In this document: in pieces, positions 55,593 to 64,000 of the stretch
Layout: the number at the start of each line of letters is the position of its first letter
How positions within the stretch are numbered: the stretch's first letter is position 1
From: Phallus indusiatus
Taxonomy: Eukaryota; Basidiomycota; Agaricomycetes; Phallales; Phallaceae
Direction: 5' to 3'
DNA length: 64,000 bases
Assembly: GCA_027605045.1 (NCBI GenBank)
Contig: JAQFWX010000007.1
Location: forward strand, 744,001-808,000
The notes under the pieces: generated by a model
What the model was told of the DNA's origin: nothing
Database searches by the model: none
The model's input: only the letters and a program-made list of their open reading frames with translations
Program-made: the position numbers and the translations under genes

Positions 55593-55734
55593 GAATCGCT
55601 ATTTGCACCTGCCGCCTAAGTAACCACGATCAGACTTGACAATTCTTGATGAAAACCGCCGTCCCACGAAAGAACATTAGAGTATTGGGTTCCTTTTGCT
55701 GCATGATGTAGGTTCAGTATCAGACGGGTACACT

Positions 55735-56942
55735 TTAGGTGAACGATATTAGTAAACAGTGAAATTCACAATGCTTTGTACAACTTACACAAATGCTAGA
55801 AAGAGCATATGCCCATCTAAATTCGCTTGATCAGGGCCCAGAGAAGTACGATGACTAAATCAATTTCACTGAAAACCTACAAAGAAATTGACAGGGCTTC
55901 CGGTATGCTTTGTGCACGGAGCAGGATAGCGGAAAACAGGTAGAACACTGATTTAAATTTTGAAAGAGATAGGTGCAAAGAGTCTGGATTGTACTCACAA
56001 AACAAAATCAAGAATGTCCACGTTCCATCTCTCAAGAAAACCTTATATAGCCCTGAGTACGAAAGATCAGTTTCCCACTCTGTGGAAAGTTTAACGGATC
56101 TCGTAACAATGCAAACGAAAGCAACGACTTCGAACGCAATTTCGCAAAACCTTTCAGGGCACTTGAGGTGAATCAAATTTGACTCTTAGTCTCCCCACAC
56201 TCCCCAACCATAGGACGATATAGGAGGATATTCTTTGAAGCAATATCCAAATAGTTCTGGTATTGGTGAAGGAAGGATATTCTTTTCTGCGCGAAAATCC
56301 TGTAGTTCCAAAATCGCAACCACTATCACCAACGATTCGCTCAAAACAAATCCCGAGTAGAAGATCCAAAGTATACATTTCGAACAACCGTAAAATGCGT
56401 ACACTAAAATTCACGTTCCGCTAAGATATTTGCAGCAAAAAAATAACATACATACCTCGTTGTACTAGCAATATTTTTGAACATGCTGTGATCGTAGATC
56501 CATTAATAACCAGAAATTTTATAAATTCCGTGCATGGATTGGCCCCTAGATGCCCAAAGAAACTGAGGGTAGCTCCACTTAAACAAACAAATAAGAGACA
56601 CTCAAAACAACTGAGAAGAACATACCAAAACAGTAAAAGTGCAAGATACCGGACCACAAAATACAACCCCTTTGCGAAAGTAAGATTAGATCTGACACAT
56701 TTTGAGGATATAATTGTCATGTCCAAGAAAAACTACACACGACCAGATGAACCTGACCTAGGTAACAAAGCATTTAGATCACCAATAACCTGGATGAGGA
56801 ATGAGACACGTACTTCCTCGTCAAGGGTTGAGAAAATATTCCAGATGATGAGAGTCGTAGTAACAACTAAATTGAATTCGATTTGAAAAAATCGTGGCAG
56901 CTGCTCCACTATCTGCGGCACTTGTTGTATGGAGAAATGCAT
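55735..56942 (-). CDS. DUF6533-type multi-pass membrane protein, eight exons, 282 aa
   Basis: Exons 56942-56814, 56757-56741, 56691-56626, 56577-56456, 56403-56201, 56161-55999, 55947-55881, 55816-55735; 849 nt, in frame. MHFSIQQVPQIVEQLPRFFQ, LIIWNIFSTLDEE, VRFIW, LYFVVRYLALLLFW, GSTITACSKILLVQR, VYAFYGCSKCILWIFYSGF, ERFCEIAFEVVAFVCIVTR, VFLRDGTWTFLILF, final WAYALSSICVS. Exon sizes 17, 66 and 122 nt are the same as in the paralogs. The intron after SYGWG uses donor GTGTGG and is only 39 nt. The first coding exon fuses the two exons of the other copies, so one intron was lost or not gained. No lesion seen. Confidence 0.8.
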
Positions 56943-58435
56943 AGTATCTTATGCAAAGGTTAGGGATTATGAATAAAAATGAGTTCGACTGAGTAAGGTT
57001 GGGGTATTATTGAAAGCATCATGCACTTGGTTTATGTAGTAGTTTTCACTGAAATTAGCTTGTCATGGTTACAACCTTCCGGTTCGGTTCAAAACCGATT
57101 CGGACTTGACGATCATCGCAGTTCGAGTCCAATTTGATGACCAATCAGAAAGATAATGAAATTGATGAGTCCGTCAGGGAAGCAGTAGGTTACTGGGTGA
57201 AACTCAGGGTTTTCGATAGACGGGTGCCTCGGGTTCAAAGCTCAAAGCCTCAAGTCGTCACAGTCTACATCATAAAAGGCAACGAACAGATCAAATCCGG
57301 AGGATATTTCCGAATCGGCTACCTTTCCGTATCACAGAATCATAATGAAGAGCTGCACTAGAACAAAAATCAGTCACGACGGGGACAACTTGGCACTCCC
57401 TTACTATACTTAAAGATGCTGGTATTCTTGTCTTGATCGGAATGGGTACAACTTCCTCTCATCACAGGATTGTCGGCATGACTCCATCGAAGTACACTGA
57501 TGAGGGCGCGGCATTCCTTGAGCGTTTTTCCACTGTCCGATACCTAACGGACTGAGTAAATATTTGAATGGCCATGCACCATTTCCTACTATATAGAGTT
57601 CGACGCTACGAACTCCAACACACTGTACTAAACAGGCACCGCCATCCGAGCAGAGTTCCGAGCAGAGTATCTACCAAATAAAACTCCAAGAAATCGCCAA
57701 CTGGGACGAGGGTGCAACGGTCGGATGGGTCTAGACATTACGTAATAGACTTGAGCTTTTCGATAGCACAGTGCCGCAACGCGACACGCATTCAGCTGAG
57801 CAGGAAGTGCCGTCGCGGCTGCATCGTCTGTTGACCCTCTTTCTCTGCCCCGTGCGGCCAACATCTCGTGTCTCATCGATTCACCATCCTCTCTCGAAAC
57901 TTCCTTTCTTCCGCACATCCCAAAAAGATGGATGTTTTAGGACGTGCCTTTAAGACTGAGGCAAATGCAGTAGGAACAACTGGGTCAAAGCAAAAGGTGG
58001 CAGCACTTCCTCGCCCGTCCTGTAGCGACATCCAGACCCATCCTAGTCAACTTTATTTCACTTCCTAACTTTGGCAATCTCAACTCAGCTCTCAACTCAG
58101 CTCAATTCTCAGCTCAACTCTCAACTTGGTCCTCTGAGGATCTACAAGCAGCAGCCTGGTAGCAGTAGCCTAGGAGCAATAACCTAGCGGTGGTAGCCTA
58201 GTGGCAGGAACGGTTGTGAATTCCTGTCCACATTGCATAACTCAACGGCCAGTTTGAGTGGAGGAGCACAAATAGGACGGAGGATCAACTGCATGGCTCG
58301 GTGGGGTGGTGGTCGGTGACCACGGTCGCAGTTGTGGGTGAATATTTCGTCTCCACGATCATGTGCCCCATCCTGTGAACCATCTTGTGCCCCATCTTGT
58401 GTTCCATATATTGTTCTTCCTCTCCTTCATTTAAC
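56943..58435. other. Intergenic with small open frames
   Basis: A 74-aa frame at 57137-57361 and a 46-aa frame from ATG 57928 (MDVLGRAFKTEANAVGTTG) have no recognised family. 58079-58207 has short tandem repeats (CTCAACTCAGCT, then GTAGCCTAG/AGCAGC units). Confidence 0.35.
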
Positions 58436-59030
58436 AGTGTTGAGAGAGAAAACGGTATAAACGGAGATTTAACCAAGAAAGGAAATTCGAAGGCAAACGG
58501 ATCGTAGCTGATAATTGAAAAAACATGACGCAACATCAGTCCGACTCGGAGCAACTAGCCACAGGCCTCTTGACACATATGTGCAGCCTCTAAAACAGCG
58601 CCAACACACCATTTATAAAAGCTGAGCGTCCCTCAGCAACAGTTTAGAGAGCTTTGACTTCCCCAAGTTGTTTCATACAAAAATAACTTTGCCTTCCATG
58701 AATTCCGTTGCACAGTGAGCTCGCATGTGGATTTTTCTTCAAAGTTTTCTCTTATTCTGCTTACCCATCAAACCCAGAGTCCGTTCTTTCCTCCCTGTAC
58801 ATAAAAAACAAGTCGTTTTGACTCACGAATATCACTGTTTTACGCCTCATTCTTGTGACTATCACGAGCTAAATCTAACAAAAATCAGCATTTCTCTCCT
58901 AGGTACTATTCATTATTGCACGAATCCATTTTTATCCCACTATTACACTGACGACACCTACACTGGTTTCCTTCCTATCCCGTTCTCTCCTGATCTCGCG
59001 CGCATCAAAGTTATTATTTGGGTTTTGTGA
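58436..59030 (+). repeat. Diverged repeat shared with 20330-20915
   Basis: Same blocks in the same order as in LTR D. Probably an old LTR of that group; ends not defined. Confidence 0.55.
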
Positions 59031-59102
59031 TACGTACAAATGAAGTACGGGAGGATTGCCTGTTCTTACGGCGAGGCTGTGGAAAAATCACGTTAAATAC
59101 TG

Positions 59103-59152
59103 ACTTCTTCATCAAAGATCAACAAGTATCCCAGATAATGAGTATTGGCAAC
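59103..59152 (-). pseudogene. DUF6533 exon remnant
   Basis: The inverse of CTTCATCAAAGATCAACAAG... matches exon 2 of the gene at 47313-48518 (LIIWDT...FDEE), with a 1-nt loss. No other exon was clearly found next to it. Confidence 0.5.
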
Positions 59153-60613
59153 TACGAGGATTTATCACTTTCCGACCGCAAAGATAGAAATTGCTAGATT
59201 GAGAATTGGCGGGGTAGATAAGCGGGAGCCCTTGTATGAGTTGCGACTGGGACATGGTGTTCAAAATTCTTCTTTCTAGGACTTAAGCCTAGATGTGTCG
59301 TGATATATACTGTAAAAACAAAACACTAACCTCATTCGGGAGTCGGCTTCACATAATCCGCTTGATTTTTGTTGAGAAATTACTGATCACTCCTCAGTTG
59401 CCATTTCGAAAAGAAGTGCTTTGTTGGAAATTCAATGACAGGCAAGAAAGACCTGTATTCACAACAATCCCATTAGGTAGCACCGCCTAGAATTTCTTGG
59501 AAAAGCTGAATTTGAAAAGTTCTTTTGCGCAGCGTGTTCATATCGGTGCCGGGGACATTTATAGAGGTCGGCGTGTTGATGAAGTTGGCATCCACTACAA
59601 TAATCCATCAATATGGCTTTTTGATTTTCTTCATTTCTCAGCACTTTTACCGAGATTCGTAAGCTGCGGTTTTGAATAATCTATTACGGCCTACCAAAAA
59701 ACAACAGAATAGCGAAAACATTGACGAATTCAAAATTGTGGCAACAGGTTGGAAGACTGCTGTGCTGTGCAGTATGTATCGATTTACGGCGCATATCGTT
59801 GTGCAAGGTATAATGTTCTCAACTGAGATGATCAAGAAGGAACGTGACACGGACTCTTGTATAGCTGTTATTAGTACAGGATCAAATCAAAATCATTTCA
59901 AACAAAAGATCACAAGTTTCAGATGACTATGAGAATATAACGCTGGCTTACACTGACACCAAGTATAGACAACGTGGTTGACCGATACTTAACACAGTTC
60001 AGCAGGCGGATGGAAACTTCTGCTTCAGAATCACGACAACCACAAGTTTGGAGTGTATCAAGCAGCGCCCTAAAAATACGAAGGAAAATTTACACTGTAT
60101 CCCTCTCTTGAAATTTAGGTAACTTACCAAGTTGATTAATCCATGAAATCATGAACCCGCGGGCGAAGGCTACTGGGTGAAGCTATGAAGGGTTACTAGA
60201 GTACTTGGTACTGGCATAGTATACCGACGGCGTTACTGACGCTTAGTCAATCACGTCACCTCTTCAACTACCACATACAACACATGCCGAAACGATGTTG
60301 TAAGGGCGTAATATCCAACAAATACATTTTCTGATCAATCCGTCTCATATTTGTTGTCCATATTTATTTCCTCTGGACTCTTTCGGGGTACACTGGACAG
60401 TCGGCGGTCTTGTTACTTGGGATGCCAACGCGCCCTCTAAAGAACAAGACGATTGGACATGAATTTACGTTCTTATCCTATTCTTGTGCGTCAGCTTGTT
60501 TGCATTCGTATATATGTAAGATCCGAGCTCTAATATTCTCACCAGGCTTTGACATCCCTTACGCCTACAGTCCTCTACATCGACGTCGCGTTTAACGAAT
60601 TGTACACCACGTT

Positions 60614-60844
60614 ATGCTTGATCGCTTCCCTTACGAGGTCTTCCAACAAATTATAAGACATTCTTTGGATATATATGGCACATATTTTACGCTCTACAAC
60701 TCGGATGGATCAAATCCGTTACCCCTAATCATTCCAATAAAAAGGAGTTATGTTATACAATGGGTGGGACCCTCCGTGAGATGGAGCTGCAACAGACGAG
60801 GTACAACGAGTTATGTACCGCTACGTCTTCGCTCTTGGCTATAA
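60614..60844 (+). pseudogene. Possible F-box-like fragment
   Basis: ATG 60614 gives MLDRFPYEVFQQIIRHSLDI, reminiscent of the start of fungal F-box proteins (L-P-x-E-hh-xx-Ih). The frame ends after 76 residues and the rest is not recognised. Weak call. Confidence 0.25.
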
Positions 60845-61132
60845 TGAGAGTACGGTATACAACGGCGGTGAAGTGTGGTCTCCTCTCTGTTGAGATGTAT
60901 GAAGCATCCTGAGGTCGGGTGAGGTGGTATTCACTTCCCAATATACGCTTTTCCTTTCGCCATGTTAATACCCCTGATTTGCAATCTTTTGCTCCACACT
61001 ACTGGACTATTCTCTGGTTCTTTTCTTGATCAGACATCACGTCTTTGCCTTCAAGTTGCCACTCCACAACGAAAACTAGATCTCACCGCACTATCAATTG
61101 AATAATTTTAACGTGTAAGCTGGAGTATGGTT

Positions 61133-61147
61133 CTCAGCTGAGCTGAG
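61133..61147. promoter_or_regulatory. Conserved upstream palindrome CTCAGCTGAGCTGAG
   Basis: Same palindrome as 52648-52662, at nearly the same distance from the homologous start codon. Confidence 0.35.
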
Positions 61148-61228
61148 TTCATAGGTGCCGCGCGCTTTACTGACGCCCTTCCCTAGTTATATACTTATGA
61201 CTTTCTACATCTCTCGAGTCAACCCAAT

Positions 61229-62488
61229 ATGAATTCTCTGACGCCACAACTTGAAGTACAGTCACAGGCCGTTCAAGCACTTCCTCCCTTTCTACCAGAC
61301 TCATTCAATATCGGTAAGGAAGTATACTTTTATTTTCATATATATACGAAGAACAATCAATTTGTGTTAGCTGCTACCACAACTGTCATTATCTGGAATG
61401 CTTCTTGACCCTTGATGAGGAAGTAAGTGCCTCATTCCCTAGGCGAGATATTATGATTTGAATATTGCGTACTAGGTGGAGTTTATCTGGTCGTGCGTAG
61501 TCCTTGCAAACCTAAAACCATGCCGTTAGAAAGTAGTATAACTAGATCCAACATCACCTTCGTCAAAATCTTATATTTCATGGTTCGGTATCTCGCCGTT
61601 CTACTTTTTTGGTAAATTTCGGCTGGCTGGTTTGAAACTGGGTCTGACATTTTACAGCGGTGCCACTTTCGGTCTCTTCGTGGATATAATCACCAACCTG
61701 TGCACAGCAGTTATATGGTTCGTTCCAATAAGTCGCTTTATCGTCATAGCGTGTTCAAACATCCTCCTCCTATTACGAGGTACGTCCTTTTTTTCTCTCT
61801 AGAGTGACCGAACAGATAATTATTTTTAGTTTACGCGTTTTACGGACGTTCAAAATACATATTCTGGACTCTTTTTTCAGGATACGTGTTGGGTAAATTT
61901 TTGACAATGGGGTTCCTGATTTCAGGCCTACCCAGTTTTCGGGCAGTCAAGGATAACTTTCCTTCGCCAATACCTGAATTGTTTGGAGGTTGCATTTTTA
62001 AATCATATCCTCGGGTATTTGGCGATGTGTGGTAAGTATAGATAAAAATTAGACTCTGATAATTACTTACATCCAGTACTCTGGAAGGTTCCTCAACCTT
62101 ACATTTGAAGCTATCGCCTTCATTTGCATCGTAACGAAATTTGCTCAAGTGCAATTCGCAGCATGGAAAACTGGACTTTCCAGTTCACAGCTACACAACG
62201 TTTTCTTGAGAGATGGAACATGCGCGTTTTTCATTCTGTTTTGTAAGCGCGTTCACAGCTGTTTACTTATTGCAGTACTTTTTTTATTCACTGGTATTCT
62301 CCTGCAGGTTCACGATCCGGCAGGCCTGTCAACTGCTTTGTAAGTCTTAGAAAAAATGCGCCAGTTATGTCCTTCAATTCTTTTGATCAAATGAGATTAG
62401 ATGGGCGTATGGCCTTTCCAGCACTTGTGTAAGTCACATAACGAAAGAAATGTCGGTTCGCTACTCATTCACGCCTATTAATATATAG
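61229..62488 (+). pseudogene. DUF6533-type membrane protein, nine exons, one 1-nt lesion
   Basis: Exons 61229-61313, 61371-61422, 61476-61492, 61546-61611, 61658-61779, 61830-62026, 62077-62242, 62276-62339, 62401-62488. All splice sites match the paralogs (17-, 66-, 122- and 64-nt exons; donor GTGTGG after exon 6). Motifs: TTVIIWNA...LTLDEE-VEFIW, FVKILYFMVRYLAV, IACSNILLLLR, VYAFYGRSKYIFW, VFLRDGTCAFFILF, WAYGLSSTCVS. Exon 2 is 52 nt instead of 53 because one T is missing near 61401, giving an early stop. Without that gap the protein would have the normal length of about 285 aa. Recent pseudogene or sequence error. Confidence 0.75.
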
Positions 62489-63722
62489 TCTACCCGTTTG
62501 ATATTGAACCTACACCACGCAGCGAAGAAAACCCAATACTCTTGTGATCCTTCGCCACAAGTAACTGTGTCAATAGAGGTTAGGGTTCAGTAGCAGTGGG
62601 GCAGAAGATGGTGGATTTGGTGTTGGACTGGCAAGAAACAGGCTTTAGCAGTTTTTTCTGAGATCATCAAACCACCAGCGACACTTTGTATATATTGATT
62701 GTTGTATAAGTATATATTTGGCTACCTTGAACAACAGTGTTTTTAATGAGATTGAAAATTTAGTCATCCACTAGACATTATCGATTTTTGCTCCAGTCAC
62801 TATCACAAACGAGTCGCTCAAAACACATCCTGAGTAGAAGGTCCGCTCACATGCATATGCCGAACGGCCGGTCATTTCCGTGTTACCCCGTTACCTGCAC
62901 AAGAACAAACGACCCGTGGACATCACACCAACACCAAAAACAAAAAGCAATCTCATCCATCATCGGAAGAAGCTCAATGCTATAAAAGGCGACACTTCAC
63001 TTTAAGTAGTGAATGTAGATGGCGTTCGAAGAAGCGTAAAAATGTAAGTTGAAATCATCACCAACAACATTCACTCAGGCCTGATCCACAGCAGAAGATA
63101 ACGGGAGAAGAGGGTTTTGTGCATTTGATACCTGGAGTGCATTAGAATTCCCCATACGTTACCTTCTCATCAAACAAGAAAATTGAGGGTAGATGGCCCT
63201 ACATAGTCTAGCAACACATATACAATGCGAATGCAAAGAAGCAGACAAAGCATGCGATGAAAGATTTCACAAATAAATTGCGGAGTGGCAGAGGGACAAT
63301 TTTCTCTTCTGAAGTTCGAGAGTGTTGCTTCTATAATTGAAGAACATGTACAAAGAGGTCAGAAGATTTTGGGTTCAGGTGGAGTCGATCGTGTCTCTTT
63401 TATTTTTCTTACTTTGCTCAGCAGACGTCTCGATAATTGCTCATGAATTTATTCAGTGCAACTAAATGAATCTCTCCTTATACAATACATTTTAACTTTA
63501 CCTTGCCTTGAACACGATTCTCTGGTCCTTTTTTTGTCGACGTCATCGTCTCTTCCCAGCTTCGATATATTTTTCATGTGACCCCCAACTTCCACCAACT
63601 CCATTGCTCAAGTGTACCGTCATTTGACCTAGCGGACCGAGGAGTTGAAAGAAATCGACAAGCAATGAATATAAGTACACTTGTCCCAGACGTCTCTCTC
63701 AAAAATTGCAACACTGCATAAA
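62489..63722. other. Intergenic, small relic and esterase promoter
   Basis: Only the remnant at 62790-62850 is recognised. TATAAG near 63669 is a candidate TATA box about 54 bp before the ATG at 63723. Confidence 0.4.
62790..62850 (-). pseudogene. DUF6533 exon remnant
   Basis: ACGAGTCGCTCAAAACACAT and the following GAGTAGAAGGTCC match the inverse of exon 5 of the gene at 55735-56942 (near 56330-56380). Isolated fragment. Confidence 0.5.
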
Positions 63723-64000
63723 ATGGGAGCCCGAAAATTATGCGCTCTAGCAGTCACCTGTCTAGCACTTTGCTGGTCCACAATCGGATCGACCAGCTCA
63801 AGTCGTACCACATTCATCCCTCCAGGTCCTCAAGTAGACTTGGGTTATGTTACATTAGTCGGCAATGCAACTACACCTACAGGCGAACCTAACGGAACAG
63901 TCCACTTCTTCGGGGGTGTACCATTTGCTCAAGCTCCGCTAGGCTCTCTGCGTTTCAAAGCACCTCAACAATTGAATGAAGCTCCTCCTAGTGATCCATC
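63723..64000 (+). CDS. Secreted carboxylesterase/lipase (type B), 5' part
   Basis: ATG 63723 gives MGARKLCALAVTCLALCWST, a typical signal peptide, followed by a short linker. Then come the family start DLGYVTLVGNAT and the hallmark FFGGVPFAQAPLGSLRFKAP (residues about 61-80), characteristic of alpha/beta-hydrolase type B carboxylesterases. The catalytic Ser (GESAGG) and the Glu and His lie beyond the window. 92 codons are visible with no intron yet. Expected to hydrolyse esters outside the cell. The frame runs open to the window end. Confidence 0.9.
   Translation, partial: MGARKLCALAVTCLALCWSTIGSTSSSRTTFIPPGPQVDLGYVTLVGNATTPTGEPNGTVHFFGGVPFAQAPLGSLRFKAPQQLNEAPPSDP

Larger units (their letters stand above)
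59153..61228. other. Mostly empty; promoter of 61229 at the right end
   Basis: Apart from the weak F-box-like frame at 60614, no gene is supported. About 60980-61228 is a diverged duplicate of 52490-52746. Confidence 0.35.

Overview
The window looks like a mushroom-forming basidiomycete (Agaricomycete) chromosome segment rich in mobile elements. The evidence is: very short introns (about 39-71 nt, GT...AG, CTNAC-type branch points), many-exon small genes, a cluster of DUF6533-type fungal membrane proteins, aryl-alcohol-dehydrogenase-type aldo-keto reductases, a cytochrome P450 pseudogene, and chromodomain Ty3 retrotransposons. No bacterial-type features were seen.

Layout. 1-1440: two tandem paralogous unknown genes on the minus strand, one broken by an LTR. 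2395-13190: nested LTR elements. A solo LTR (family A, TSD AGCTG) is split by a complete Ty3/chromovirus, element B (3431-12853, TSD TAACT). Between pol and its 3' LTR, element B carries an antisense two-exon gene for a Zn2Cys6 coiled-coil protein. 13944-15365: a 473-aa orphan. 16100-34190: a repeat block. A P450 pseudogene (minus strand) is split by a solo LTR (family C), and by a 1.8-kb LTR (family D) that contains a second Ty3/chromovirus (element A, 21418-28133, TSD TTTGC), which itself contains a hAT-type MITE. Four more hAT-type MITEs with exact 8-bp duplications lie around it. 34935-51612: two aldo-keto reductase copies in a 1.8-kb segmental duplication, with a small coiled-coil gene, a pair of 220-aa paralogs, a 315-aa gene and a DUF6533 gene between them. 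51979-62850: RNase H debris and the rest of the DUF6533 cluster (one further intact gene, one truncated gene, one copy with a 1-nt lesion, one pseudogene, two remnants). 63723-64000: start of a secreted carboxylesterase.

Elements A and B share one replication design. A TATA box is followed 33-35 nt later by an 11-mer that is the exact reverse complement of 11 nt beginning 2 nt after the 5' LTR. This is the self-priming arrangement known from Tf1 of fission yeast. Both have Gag with a zinc knuckle, Pol in the -1 frame, and a C-terminal chromodomain. A is defective (nonsense codon in gag, MITE in pol, 1-nt shift in integrase) although its LTRs differ at only one site seen. B has one internal frame change in gag.

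The most unusual items are the antisense spliced Zn2Cys6 gene inside element B, the paired 11-nt self-priming sites, the hAT MITEs that share a core but carry different subterminal repeat arrays, and a 9-nt microexon kept in both aldo-keto reductase copies. All intron models were made by eye from splice signals and reading-frame continuity. Functions not named here could not be recognised.
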